NCBI RefSeq assembly: GCF_000444995.1
Contig: NC_022041.1
Location: 2,268,001-2,332,000 of the forward strand
Length of the DNA stretch: 64,000 nucleotides
Origin: Paracoccus aminophilus JCM 7686
GTDB taxonomy: Bacteria > Pseudomonadota > Alphaproteobacteria > Rhodobacterales > Rhodobacteraceae
Reading direction: 5' to 3'
The notes under the pieces are model-generated. The model was not told where the DNA came from. It saw nothing but the letters and a program-made list of their open reading frames with translations, and ran no database searches. The position numbers and the translations under genes are program-made. Below, in pieces: positions 32,796 to 41,425 of this stretch (within the stretch, counting starts at the first letter, position 1; every line of letters begins with the position of its first letter).

Positions 32796-33328
32796 CTGCT
32801 TATTTCCCGCCATATGACCAAGGTTGAATCGCTCGGTGAAATGCCAAGTGGCGGCAGGCCAGCTGAAACCACATCGCTAAAATCTACCGCGCTCGCAATT
32901 CTCCCGCCTCACCGCCCCAAGCGCCGCTTGCAGGGTATCCTCTTCGAGAGAACTCGCCAGGTGGATCTATTCCTCCCAAATCCAACGGACATCCGTCTCC
33001 TCCACGGCGTCGACAGGCTCGCCATCGCGCAAATTGATCCGTCCGTCACTGCGCATCGAAGACGCGGGCCGTGATAAGTGTGACCAGCTGGCCACCACAT
33101 CCTCCCCTGATGCGCTTCCTCAATCAACCTGACCACGCGGCGCAGCTCCTGCTGCCGCAGCCCTTTAACTAGGGCGAGGATTACCCTGCGATTCCGGCAC
33201 CTCAACATCCCCAACTGAGTGATGGGCGACATTCTGCCTTAGCGTGCGTCGCATGGTATGATGCTCTTGCGCGCTCAGCAGAAGGTCATCATCTTATTTT
33301 ACCTAGATGGAGATTTTCATGGAAGCTC
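32796..33328. other. Non-coding stretch with a degenerate minus-strand remnant
   Basis: No intact gene is supported. On the minus strand 33056-32967 encodes a 29-residue frame beginning MRSDGRINLRDGEPVDA and ending RWIWEE; a neighbouring frame just upstream reads ITARVFDAQ, suggesting a frameshifted relic. It is not recognised. Confidence 0.35.
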
Positions 33329-33676
33329 ATGTCACACGAGATCGACAAACATATAGGGCGAAAAATTAGAATCTATCGGCAGTTTTGCAATATCAGCCAG
33401 ATTGAACTGGCCGCCCATTTAAATCTCACCCGCCAAACCTTACAACAGTACGAAACCGGATTAACACGTGTCAACGTATCGACACTATTCATTATTTCGG
33501 AGTTCCTCAATATCAACATCGGCGACTTCTTCCCAAATAACATAAAAAGAAGTGAAAGCTTAGATAGCTTTCCCAGCTCGGAGGCGAGAGAGTTTATCCA
33601 TTTTTATCAGGAAATTCCTGAAAAATTCAAGCCAGCCTTTATAGCTATGGTCAATTCGATAATCCCGCGGCGCTAA
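33329..33676 (+). CDS. XRE-family HTH regulator
   Basis: A 115-residue protein. Residues ~9-64 form a Cro/C1-type HTH (IGRKIRIYRQFCNISQIELA, LTRQTLQQYETGLTRVNVST), followed by a helical tail. Codon use is AT-rich compared with the core genome. It sits at the border between the island and the prophage late genes, so it may belong to either; its target is unknown. Confidence 0.82.
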   Translation: MSHEIDKHIGRKIRIYRQFCNISQIELAAHLNLTRQTLQQYETGLTRVNVSTLFIISEFLNINIGDFFPNNIKRSESLDSFPSSEAREFIHFYQEIPEKFKPAFIAMVNSIIPRR

Positions 33677-33691
33677 TTATATCGAGGGAGA

Positions 33692-33778
33692 TCAACTCCC
33701 TCGACGACCTCCTTTCACGATCGCCCAGAGCAGCAAGAGCAATATCCCGCTAGCTGTGAGCCCCAAGGCAACAATCAC
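33692..33778 (-). CDS. 28-residue single-helix phage peptide
   Basis: GTG at 33778 overlaps the TGA of the holin-like gene (GTGA), with GGCGGGG just upstream. The peptide is one hydrophobic helix (IVALGLTASGILLLLLWAIV) with a basic tail KGGRRGS. It could be a holin partner, antiholin or spanin-like piece. Confidence 0.55.
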   Translation of the reverse strand: MIVALGLTASGILLLLLWAIVKGGRRGS

Positions 33779-33984
33779 GTCGCCCCGCCTTTCTTTTTGA
33801 CGACACGCGACCAGATCACGGTCGCCGCATAGATCACGAGCCCCGCGAGAACGACAGCGAGGTCGTTCAGATAGACGGTGAGCGTGCCTGTGGCCTCGTC
33901 GAAGCTGACGAAGCCAAGCGCGGTCAGCGCACCGGCCAGCGGGTAGAGGATATAGCGGATAATCAGAGCAATTTGTCCGAGCAT
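33775..33984 (-). CDS. Holin-like phage membrane protein
   Basis: A 69-residue protein with two hydrophobic segments (RYILYPLAGALTALGFV and VLAGLVIYAATVIWS) around a polar loop and a basic tail KKKGG. Size, topology and position next to the amidase fit a small phage holin (similar to the Pam3-gp28 type). Holins form membrane lesions that time lysis. Confidence 0.7.
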   Translation of the reverse strand: MLGQIALIIRYILYPLAGALTALGFVSFDEATGTLTVYLNDLAVVLAGLVIYAATVIWSRVVKKKGGAT

Positions 33985-34004
33985 GAGAGCGGTTCCTTTC
34001 GGTT

Positions 34005-34637
34005 TCAGAGGGTGGAGAGTTCGCGGGAGACGAGATCGCGCAGGCGATCGCCCACGCTGATCGGATCAGCGGGACCGGCCATGCCTGGTAGCACCGTGAT
34101 GTCCCATTTGTTTTTCTGGACCACGCCGAGGCTCGGTTGGATCTCGGCATGGGAGAGCGTGGACCAGCGCGACACCGGGATGTCGTAGATCCGGCACAGC
34201 CGCGCAGTTTCGCGCGCGAGAGCTGAGACCTGCACCGGCAGGAGCGGGGCCCGGCCCCAGACGAACGGACGCTCATTGGCGCCGGCCATGGCGCAGATCG
34301 AAAGACCGACCGCGCCGCCATTGGCATTGAGCGTATGCGAGCGCGGCGTCGCGGGATCAGCCAGCCAGCGCACCTCACCATCACCGAGGATCAGGGCGTG
34401 ATAGGCGGCGATGGCCTCGGTGCTGGCGGCATAGCCGCTCACGGCCCAATGCCAGTGAATCCGGGTGACCCCGCTCGAATGCTGAAACGGCTGCCCCCGC
34501 GCCTTCTGCGCGGCCAGTGCCGCCGCATAGGCCGCGCGCGTCCGACTGCCGTCGATCCCGTCGATCGGGCCCGGCCAAAAGCCCAGGGCGGCGCAGCGCG
34601 CCTGCCGCGCGCGCACCGCGTTCATGACTGCGGTCAT
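34005..34637 (-). CDS. Phage endolysin, N-acetylmuramoyl-L-alanine amidase-like
   Basis: A 210-residue protein. Residues ~5-45 resemble a peptidoglycan-binding helix bundle (LGFWPGPIDGIDGSRTRAAY). The amidase-type domain follows with RIHWHWAVSGY (H61/H63, likely Zn ligands), WGRAPLLPVQVSAL and a late HAEIQPSLGVVQKNKWDI giving a further His/Asp/Lys. It should cut cell-wall peptide from MurNAc at lysis. ATG at 34637 has AGGAGAG upstream; the frame stays open further, but that part carries a terminator. Confidence 0.78.
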   Translation of the reverse strand: MTAVMNAVRARQARCAALGFWPGPIDGIDGSRTRAAYAAALAAQKARGQPFQHSSGVTRIHWHWAVSGYAASTEAIAAYHALILGDGEVRWLADPATPRSHTLNANGGAVGLSICAMAGANERPFVWGRAPLLPVQVSALARETARLCRIYDIPVSRWSTLSHAEIQPSLGVVQKNKWDITVLPGMAGPADPISVGDRLRDLVSRELSTL

Positions 34638-34656
34638 GTTCTCTCTCTCCTGAAAT

Positions 34657-34680
34657 GAAAAAACCGCCCGGAGGGGCGGC
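34657..34680 (-). terminator. Terminator upstream of endolysin
   Basis: CCGCCC (34664-34669) pairs with GGGCGG (34674-34679) through a 4-base loop; on the minus strand it is followed by a T6 run. It would stop transcripts from the gene at 35191-35481. Confidence 0.75.
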
Positions 34681-35190
34681 AGCGTGTGGTAAAGTGGGCG
34701 GGTGCTTCGCGTCTGCTGGCGTTGTGCGCGAGGCATGGCCCTGATGATGGCATCCATCAGGGCCAACTCTTTCGTATCGACGGCCATGTGGTGTGGTATA
34801 GAATTGGCTAATCTCATGTTTCTGGGAGGGTGCATGAGATATGACCCCAGTCGAGGTCCACCGACTGGGGTCAATTTCGTTGGACGCCCCCGCCTTCATC
34901 CTTTAGTGGTAATTGCGTTCCGCACTTCTTCTCTAGGTCTAGCTGCGGACAGCCGCTCGTTCAGTTCAACCTGCGAGGGCAAAGCCTCCCGCGCGTAGCA
35001 GACGCCTATCGCGGGAGGCGTTTTACGTGGAGCAGCAGCCGGCCACTGTGATGTTGGCTACTGCCAAATGCTCCCTTAGTACGAAAGGCCTCCCGATCAC
35101 CGCGCAATGTGGTAAAGGGAGCCCGGTTCTCGCGCACGCGCGTGATCGAGCCCCGGCCCCTTCCTATCGCGCGAACTAGGCGGGGGCCGG
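34681..35190. other. 510-bp gap rich in strong hairpins
   Basis: No gene is supported. Perfect stems: GGCCCTGATG/CATCAGGGCC (34737-34746, 34755-34764), TGACCCCAGTCG/CGACTGGGGTCA (34842-34853, 34862-34873) and GCCTCCCGCG/CGCGGGAGGC (34984-34993, 35010-35019) followed by GTTTT, terminator-like on the plus strand. This may hold a small RNA or a terminator array between late genes and lysis genes. Confidence 0.5.
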
Positions 35191-35481
35191 TTACCTTGTC
35201 TGCGCTCGGTTCTGGTCAGACACCTGCGCATAGATGCGGTCGAGCGTCAGCTTCATACTGGAGATGTTTTCTTCCATCCGGGCCTGCCGCACATCCCACT
35301 TCTGCTGTGCCGTCTCGGAGGCGGTCAGGCGCGCTTCATGACGATCAAGGCGGGCGGCATGATCCTTGTTTCGAAGGTCAATCATCCTCGCCCACCAGAT
35401 GATTGCAAAATTCCCGACAAGCTGAGGATAGCCGGATTGAATGGCCTTGAGGATATCAAGGACAGCTTGTTGTTCGGTCAT
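35191..35481 (-). CDS. Small phage protein with TM segment and coiled coil
   Basis: A 96-residue protein starting MTEQQAVLDILKAIQSGYPQ, with a hydrophobic segment GNFAIIWWARMI (about 23-35) and a charged helical C-terminus. Shape and position beside lysis genes would fit an accessory lysis or spanin-like protein; no family is recognised. Confidence 0.6.
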   Translation of the reverse strand: MTEQQAVLDILKAIQSGYPQLVGNFAIIWWARMIDLRNKDHAARLDRHEARLTASETAQQKWDVRQARMEENISSMKLTLDRIYAQVSDQNRAQTR

Positions 35482-35910
35482 TGCGCCTCCTGCGCATCAG
35501 AGAAAGGTCGAATGGCGGCGCGATCACTGCGCGATATGGTTGGGTTGCCGTCTCCGATCGTCCGACGGCATGGCCTCACGCTCCCTATGTTCTCAGCTCG
35601 TGAGCAGCCATCACTGCGCGGGGTCGATATCTTCACGATCATCGACTCCGCGGCCTTCTTACGGTTCAGTCCGACCCGAAGTATGAGGTGCCTGAAACGC
35701 CCTTGAAACTGCAATAGCGCGGAATAATCTGAACTGGCCGTTTCATCTGTCGGGGGTGACGGTATGGCCTCAGCCTCCCAGGCTTCTCGTTCGGAAGAGG
35801 TCATCAACTGCGCAGGATTGATGACGCTGGAGTCGTCGATCCTGCGCCTTTAATCACCTCGGTTCCGTCTGTGCCGACTTGCTGTTCAGTCATTGCGCCT
35901 CCTGCGCATG
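35471..35910. repeat. Direct repeats bounding a 413-bp segment
   Basis: A 27-base sequence at 35471-35497 recurs at 35884-35910 with one mismatch. On the minus strand it spans the ribosome site and the first codons MTEQQ. The 413-bp unit therefore looks inserted between the tail-fibre terminator and the 96-residue gene. Confidence 0.7.
35478..35807 (-). CDS. Doubtful 109-codon frame in the repeat-bounded segment
   Basis: Starts MMTSSEREAWEAEAIPSPPT, overlapping a 29-codon frame (35893-35804, MTEQQVGTDGTEV...) by TGATGA, and ends in an ATGA overlap with the 96-residue gene. The coupling looks real, but the C-terminal half is Arg/Ser-rich and unrecognised. It could be an inserted accessory gene or an out-of-frame shadow. 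Confidence 0.35.
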   Translation of the reverse strand: MMTSSEREAWEAEAIPSPPTDETASSDYSALLQFQGRFRHLILRVGLNRKKAAESMIVKISTPRSDGCSRAENIGSVRPCRRTIGDGNPTISRSDRAAIRPFSDAQEAQ

Positions 35911-35911
35911 A

Positions 35912-35933
35912 AAAAGCCCGCGCGAGGCGGGCA
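35912..35933 (-). terminator. Terminator of the tail operon
   Basis: GCCCGC (35917-35922) with GCGGGC (35928-35933), then T5 on the minus strand, directly after the tail-fibre stop. Confidence 0.85.
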
Positions 35934-38435
35934 TCAGGCAATCGGCACCTCAAAGCTGTGCATTGGCCGATAGACCGGCAGACCGGTGATCGGCCCGGTG
36001 CCCTGCCAGACCTCACGGATCGAACCCGCTGCGGTGACATAGCGCGTGTCGACCTCGCCCGCATTCGGGCGGCGATAGACATATTGCAGCCGGGCCGAGC
36101 TGTTCGGCGTGCCCGAGAGGCTCAGGGTGATCTCGCGATCCCCGGTTTGCTCAACCCCGGTGATTGTGGCGCTGTCGTTCGAGAGGCTGAAGCCGAGATG
36201 GGGATCGAGCGGCACCATGTCCCGGTCGATCATAATCGGCGTCAGGCTCTCGACCGCGAGGATCACCTTGTTGCCGAGCCCTGCCGCGCGCTCGCCTTTG
36301 GGAAAGGCACACCACCAGGGCAGGCCCGCAACGTGGTTGCGATAGGCAAAGGCATCCATCTCGCGCAAACGGACCTGCGACAGATAGGAGGTGTGGATAT
36401 GATCGGGCGTCCCGCCGCGCGCCGTACCCATCGGCAGGTGATAACGCGGCCCGACATCGACCACCTTATGACCCGCCAGGCGCGCCTGTCGCATCAACTC
36501 GCGCAAAGCGTATTTGACCTGCCAGTCGCTGCCAAACGCGGACATGGCTGTGGTGCCGCCCGGAATATCGACCAGCCAGACCACCGGCAGGCCGGTGAAC
36601 GCCAGATCGGCCTCGATATCGGCCATGTAGCCAAGCCCGTCAGCCGTATAGGTCGCCCACGGGTCGCGCCGATTGGTCTCGCCATGGGTGAAGGCGATCA
36701 CGATTTCTGTTGGCGGAACAGCTGCATGCGTCATCACCGCCGTCACCCACTCGATCATGCGAATGCGCTGGGGCGCGGGCGCGCCGGAGGGAAGCACCTT
36801 CCAGATCGCAAAATTCGGATCGGTCGCCGTGAATCCCGCGCCGCCGCGCCCATGACTGCCTGCGTAGATCATCCCGGCCCCGCGCGGATCGAGCGCGTTC
36901 GACGCAGAGGCAAGAGCCTCGGCAGACGATTGGACGCCTGCGATCTGTGCGGGAACAAAGCCAGTGATCGGAACGGTAGGGACTTGCCCGTTGTGCCCCC
37001 GCAACCCGCCCAGCTCGCCGACGCCATCATTCGACATCAGCACGAAGTCGGGCGTTTTCGCCGGGATATAGAGCGGAGGGCCCTCCATCTCAGACACCGC
37101 CGCATTGGACTGCCCGAGCACCATGAAAATCGCGACCCGCGACGGCAGCCAGTGCCATGCCCCGTCGCCGCCGACCGTATAGCGTGCCGCAGCGCCGATC
37201 CCGGCATCGCCAACCAGCTGGGTTACGCCGCCAACGCGGCGCGGCAATAGGGTCGCCGAGGCGGGCAAGGGCTCGGGGGGCGTATAGCCGCCGCCCGAGC
37301 CGCTGCCCGAGACCGTGGCCAGCGCGGCCTGCATCTGGGCGAAGGTCGGATGATCGCGGGCGACCCATTCCGACGACCACCGCAGGATCCACCACTTTGC
37401 ATCGAGGTCTTTTGCATATTCATCGGTTTCAGGCAGGTCGGGCAGCCTGCCAATCGTCGCCCAGATTGCCTCTCCCGGCGCGTTGCCCTTCGTAATGACA
37501 AGCACTTTCGCTCCTGCCGGGACGGTGATCCCAGACGGTCGCAGATTGTTTGCGACGACGCGCTTGACAGCGCCGTCGTACATGTCATCCCGCAGCACCT
37601 GGGAAGACGAGGCCCGCCGCCACCATTGGTTACCCGTGCCGTCGCGGCGCAGCGTGTCCGTTACCACGCCATCGCTCGGCGCAGAGGCTCGAACCCATTT
37701 CGCGGATTCCGTCCCGACTGATTTGGTGACGTCGATGCACTGCGTCCCGGTCGGGGGGATCGCGCCGTCGATCGTCAGGCTGTTGTTCGCATATTGCCAG
37801 ACCCGGCCAGAGCGCAGTTCGGAGGTGTCAGCCTTGGCCGCGAGATCACTCTCGATCGACGTTGTCGAGAACGTGCGCCCCCACCATTGGCCGGTCGCAT
37901 CCTGAACCAAAACATCCGTCGCGCCGCCGCTCGTCGGCGCCGATCGTCGAACCCAGTCGGCCTGGCCAGATCCGGTCGTCTTATGCACCGCGATCATTTG
38001 GGTGCCGGTCGGGGGCGTAGCGCCCACCGGCGTCAGGTCATTGCGGGCATAGCGCCAGACCCGGCCATTGGGCAGATCGGTCTCAACGGCCGAGACCCGC
38101 GCCTTGATCGCCGGCGTATCCTCGGAGAGATACCACCACGCGGCATCGGCGGTCTGGGCATGGATCGCCGGATTGACCGGGTTCGGAGCCGATCCAAGCC
38201 GACGCCAGTTAAAGGTCCCGGAGTTATTGGCGACGATGATCTGGTTCGTGCCGGGCGGCGGGGTCTGCGCGGAGAGATTGGTGCTCGAGCTGTGCCAGAG
38301 CCTGCCATTGCGCAGATCCGTGAGCTCAGCATTCGTGCCCGTCTGCATCTCCGTCATCCAGGTCCGGATATCGGCCTTGGGCACAGCGGAGCCATTCGGG
38401 TAAATCTCACCCGGCGTCTTGGTCGTCGTGACCAT
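35934..38435 (-). CDS. Phage tail fibre with modular repeats and SGNH-hydrolase domain
   Basis: An 833-residue protein. The N-terminal ~330 residues contain four diverged ~65-residue units, each with an L-x-x-GR-V/L-W segment, PPTGTQ and a W-bearing end (e.g. LRSGRVWQYANNSL, LPNGRVWRYARNDL). After a Gly/Pro linker, an SGNH-type esterase domain (about 425-680) has GQSNAA, GMIYAGSHGRGG, FTHGETNRRD and GTPDHIH, the blocks that carry Ser, Gly, Asn and Asp/His. A beta-type C-terminal domain closes the protein. It probably binds and deacetylates surface polysaccharide of the host. Confidence 0.85.
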   Translation of the reverse strand: MVTTTKTPGEIYPNGSAVPKADIRTWMTEMQTGTNAELTDLRNGRLWHSSSTNLSAQTPPPGTNQIIVANNSGTFNWRRLGSAPNPVNPAIHAQTADAAWWYLSEDTPAIKARVSAVETDLPNGRVWRYARNDLTPVGATPPTGTQMIAVHKTTGSGQADWVRRSAPTSGGATDVLVQDATGQWWGRTFSTTSIESDLAAKADTSELRSGRVWQYANNSLTIDGAIPPTGTQCIDVTKSVGTESAKWVRASAPSDGVVTDTLRRDGTGNQWWRRASSSQVLRDDMYDGAVKRVVANNLRPSGITVPAGAKVLVITKGNAPGEAIWATIGRLPDLPETDEYAKDLDAKWWILRWSSEWVARDHPTFAQMQAALATVSGSGSGGGYTPPEPLPASATLLPRRVGGVTQLVGDAGIGAAARYTVGGDGAWHWLPSRVAIFMVLGQSNAAVSEMEGPPLYIPAKTPDFVLMSNDGVGELGGLRGHNGQVPTVPITGFVPAQIAGVQSSAEALASASNALDPRGAGMIYAGSHGRGGAGFTATDPNFAIWKVLPSGAPAPQRIRMIEWVTAVMTHAAVPPTEIVIAFTHGETNRRDPWATYTADGLGYMADIEADLAFTGLPVVWLVDIPGGTTAMSAFGSDWQVKYALRELMRQARLAGHKVVDVGPRYHLPMGTARGGTPDHIHTSYLSQVRLREMDAFAYRNHVAGLPWWCAFPKGERAAGLGNKVILAVESLTPIMIDRDMVPLDPHLGFSLSNDSATITGVEQTGDREITLSLSGTPNSSARLQYVYRRPNAGEVDTRYVTAAGSIREVWQGTGPITGLPVYRPMHSFEVPIA

Positions 38436-38450
38436 GGGGAACCTCAGTCT

Positions 38451-40502
38451 TTAAGGGAGATATTGGCCGACAAGCACCTCAGCCGAGGTCTTGCCGCTTT
38501 GATTTTCTGATCGGAGCCAGTAGCGCGCACCCTCGGACGGGATGCTGGCCGTGATCGCGACCTCGGACGAGGTGTCGTAATTCCAGCGCTGAAAGACCGC
38601 CGCGCTGAACGGCGCGCCCGGCGCGGCGCGCCACAGTCCGGTGCGGTAGTAATTGGCGCCGAGATCCGGAGCCATGATCACCGTCAGCGTGCCGCCAGCC
38701 GTCCCGGACTTGCTGATGATCTGCGGCGCATCGGGGGGCGTGGTATTGGCGACAACTTCGATGCCCGTCACCGTCGTAATTTCCGACGCCGCATCATTGC
38801 CGCCCGGCGCCGCGCCGCTGTCCGGGCGCGCGCTATACCAGCCGATCCCGATCTCATATTCGCCGCGATCGGCATTGGGCAGGCTCCGCGCGACGAGCTT
38901 GCCGCCCACCCGAATGTCCTGCACCTCGAGCCCATAGCGAAAGCTCGAGCCCGCGCGCCGGTAATAGCCGCCGAGATAATACGGCCCGTCAATCGGATCG
39001 ACCTCGATGCGGATATAGGGCGGCCCGTCATTGTTGACGATGGTCAGGGAGGAGATCACCGGCGCCGCGAGAAGCTGCGGACCGGGCTCGGTCTTGTCCG
39101 GGACCGAGGGCGGGTCGCCCTCCTCCGCGGCAGTCCAGCTAAAGCTCGCCGGATCTGCCGCGATCAGCTGGACCGTGACCACGCCCTCATCGCCCTCGGC
39201 GTCAAAGGCAAAGCCGTCGATCCAGGCGCTCGCATTAATCAGCCCAAGCTCGGGCAGATGCAGGCGCACGGTTTCTTCTTCGAGGAGCAACAGCCCCCAG
39301 AAGCGCAGCCGCACCGTCGCCCGCCATGCAGGGTTGAGCTTGGCCATCTTGATCTTGGCGAGCCGCCGCGCCTGCCCGTGGCTCTGCACCCAAGGCAGGT
39401 CAATCTCTTTCGCGGCGCTCTCGCCATAAAGCGCCAGCGCCGCCGCATCATCCCATGGGTCCGCGCTGGTCTGCTGCCAGCCGATCTCAGGCGCGACATA
39501 TTTGGGGACCAGCGTGGTGACGCGCTCGAACTCGCCCGAGCCCGGCCCGATGTCGAGGCTGACGATATGCTCCTCCCGGATCGTGTAGTTCGGCGCGCGC
39601 CATTTGCCGACCCGAAAGCCGAGCTTGCCCTCGCTGGTGATGTAGAACCGCCCCGCAGAAGCATCCTCGAGGCGGCGCAGGACATCGACCACCGGCTCGG
39701 ACAGGGTATAGCTGCCGCCGCCGATATAGCGCCGCGCGGTGCCCGGTGCCTTGCGCGGGATCGGATCCTCGCAATCGGCAATGGCCTGGGCGAAAGAGGC
39801 CGTGTCGAGATCGGCGAGCCGCAGCGGGCCATAGCTCGGATGGGTCAGCACATCCCGCGCCTGCACGGCGATATTGTCGGACCAGGTCGCGTCGCCGGTG
39901 ATCGGGTTGTGGCAGGCATCGCCCTTGATCAGCGCCGATATCTGCGGATCGCCCCCGCTATAGACCTCCGAGATCTTGTCGCCTTTGACCGCATCGAAGG
40001 TGCCCAGGATCGTGCCGACCCCGCGCAACCGATGGTTCGGCGTCCAGCCCGGGAAAGCCGCCTGCAGCGAGGCATAGGCCCCGCCCGATTGCAGGGCGCT
40101 CTGCCCTGAGCGCCAGTCGATGCTGACCACGCCGGCATAGGGTTTGCTGGTCACGGCAGTTCCTGAGAGCGTGATCTCTTTGTCATTGAGCCAGACCGTC
40201 TCAACCGCCGAGATCCCGCCCTGCCCCATCGCCAAGAGCTTGAAGAGCCGCCGCTGGCCGCCGACCTGCGCCCAATCCCAAAACATCGCGGCGCCCGAGG
40301 CACGCACCCGGCCAAGATGGCGGATGCGCTGCGCGTTGCTGTCGCGCAATTCGGTCTGCAGATCGCGCGGCTTCGGCCCTTTCGGCTGGGTGACCTTGGC
40401 CACCGCCATATTCAACGCGATGGCGGCTGCCGTGCGCAGGGCAAAGCCCACGACCGTTTGGGCGCTCCAAGTCGCCGCCAGCCAAGGACCAACTTGTGGC
40501 AT
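38451..40502 (-). CDS. Phage tail tip / host-specificity protein
   Basis: A 683-residue protein, with a hydrophobic N-terminal helix (VVGFALRTAAAIALNMAV) as in rhodobacterial tail-tip proteins, then gpJ-like segments (RRYIGGGSYTLSEPVVDVLRRLEDASAGRFYIT, KMAKLNPAWRATVRLRFWGL). The C-terminal ~200 residues are fibronectin/Ig-like. Located between the fibre and the small tail-assembly genes, as expected for the central tail tip. Confidence 0.82.
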   Translation of the reverse strand: MPQVGPWLAATWSAQTVVGFALRTAAAIALNMAVAKVTQPKGPKPRDLQTELRDSNAQRIRHLGRVRASGAAMFWDWAQVGGQRRLFKLLAMGQGGISAVETVWLNDKEITLSGTAVTSKPYAGVVSIDWRSGQSALQSGGAYASLQAAFPGWTPNHRLRGVGTILGTFDAVKGDKISEVYSGGDPQISALIKGDACHNPITGDATWSDNIAVQARDVLTHPSYGPLRLADLDTASFAQAIADCEDPIPRKAPGTARRYIGGGSYTLSEPVVDVLRRLEDASAGRFYITSEGKLGFRVGKWRAPNYTIREEHIVSLDIGPGSGEFERVTTLVPKYVAPEIGWQQTSADPWDDAAALALYGESAAKEIDLPWVQSHGQARRLAKIKMAKLNPAWRATVRLRFWGLLLLEEETVRLHLPELGLINASAWIDGFAFDAEGDEGVVTVQLIAADPASFSWTAAEEGDPPSVPDKTEPGPQLLAAPVISSLTIVNNDGPPYIRIEVDPIDGPYYLGGYYRRAGSSFRYGLEVQDIRVGGKLVARSLPNADRGEYEIGIGWYSARPDSGAAPGGNDAASEITTVTGIEVVANTTPPDAPQIISKSGTAGGTLTVIMAPDLGANYYRTGLWRAAPGAPFSAAVFQRWNYDTSSEVAITASIPSEGARYWLRSENQSGKTSAEVLVGQYLP

Positions 40503-40874
40503 TCATCTTCCCCAGATCTGGATTGCTTCGGCGCGGACCAGCCCGACACCATGCGGCTTGCGAAAAGCCCATTTCTCGCCATGGCGGATCGCCGCGACCT
40601 CATGGCCCGCGACCGCGATCACCGCGACATCGCCCTCGCGCGCAGCCGCGCGTTGCGGCAGCGGGCATTCCCGCGCCAGAAACCCCGGAAGATTGCCGCC
40701 GGTGATCCTCCGCATCTCCACCTCGGTCGCATAGCGCCCGCGCCAGCGCGCCGCCGGATCGAGGTCCCAATGCAGGCGGCACCAATCCGCGACCCAGATC
40801 GTGCAATCGACCTCGCCCCAGCTCCAGGGCCGGTGCCAGCTCTGGCGGATGTAATCGCCTACCCGCGCAGCCAA
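40503..40874 (-). CDS. DUF6950-like phage tail protein
   Basis: A 123-residue protein starting MAARVGDYIRQSWHRPWSWGEVDCTIWVADWC, a pattern close to NlpC/P60-type tail peptidases (SWGEVDC with Cys). A downstream catalytic His is plausible at AGHEVAAIRHGEKW. It could process peptidoglycan during DNA entry. It overlaps the previous gene by 16 bases and abuts the tail-tip gene. Confidence 0.7.
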   Translation of the reverse strand: MAARVGDYIRQSWHRPWSWGEVDCTIWVADWCRLHWDLDPAARWRGRYATEVEMRRITGGNLPGFLARECPLPQRAAAREGDVAVIAVAGHEVAAIRHGEKWAFRKPHGVGLVRAEAIQIWGR

Positions 40875-41425
40875 CCGGTGATGACCTTGCCGACGAGGGT
40901 CGGGGCAAATTCGCAGCCGCGATCCCCGGCCGAGCGCCGTTGCTGGTCGCGGTCGGTATATTCGCCAAGCGGTGTCATATTGCGGATGTCGAGCGGGCTC
41001 TCGGCGCGGATCTCGAGATATTCGAGTTCAGCGGTCTGGACCTTTTTGACATCGCGGATCTTACCCCGATGCATCGAGACCATCGGCCCAACCGGCACGC
41101 CGCCGGAATAGAGCTGCAGGTATTGCTGGATCGGACGCCCCCACCATTCGGCGCGGTTGTCGAGCGCGGCGAGCAGGAGCGGCAGAGGGTTCTTGCCGAT
41201 GCGATAGATCGCGGGCACCGCCTCCAGCGGACCACCGGATTCGATCGCCGCCGCCTGGACCCAATCATGGGCGGGTTGCCAGGTGACCCCGCCGAGCGTG
41301 TCCGGCGTGCTGCCCTCGATCAGCCGATAGCTCGCGCTGGCAAATGCGACATGGAACAGGCGCCGACACTCGACCAGCTCGCGATTGGCGTCGAGAAGCG
41401 CGACCTGCGCAGGGGTGAAAGCCAT
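40859..41425 (-). CDS. Phage tail assembly protein (unassigned)
   Basis: A 188-residue protein opening MAFTPAQVALLDANRELVEC, with VKKVQTAELEYLEIRAESPLDI and a C-terminal CEFAPTLVGKVITGWLRG. The position between the tape-measure and tail-tip genes corresponds to baseplate or hub proteins of GTA-like tails. It overlaps its neighbours by 1 and 16 bases. Confidence 0.62.
   Translation of the reverse strand: MAFTPAQVALLDANRELVECRRLFHVAFASASYRLIEGSTPDTLGGVTWQPAHDWVQAAAIESGGPLEAVPAIYRIGKNPLPLLLAALDNRAEWWGRPIQQYLQLYSGGVPVGPMVSMHRGKIRDVKKVQTAELEYLEIRAESPLDIRNMTPLGEYTDRDQQRRSAGDRGCEFAPTLVGKVITGWLRG

Larger units (their letters stand above)
22881..33691. mobile_element. Accessory island inserted in ctrA
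   Basis: Starts at the sharp break inside ctrA. It carries phage remnants, four Hint-domain genes of visibly lower GC than the core, an IS3 element, gene fragments and long non-coding stretches, and leads into the prophage at about 33.7 kb. Whether island and prophage entered together is not resolved. Confidence 0.6.

Noticed and set aside
35441..35706. Plus-strand frames opposite the small lysis-region genes
   Set aside because: No ribosome site or known motif; minus-strand frames show coupled stop/start overlaps and fit the operon.
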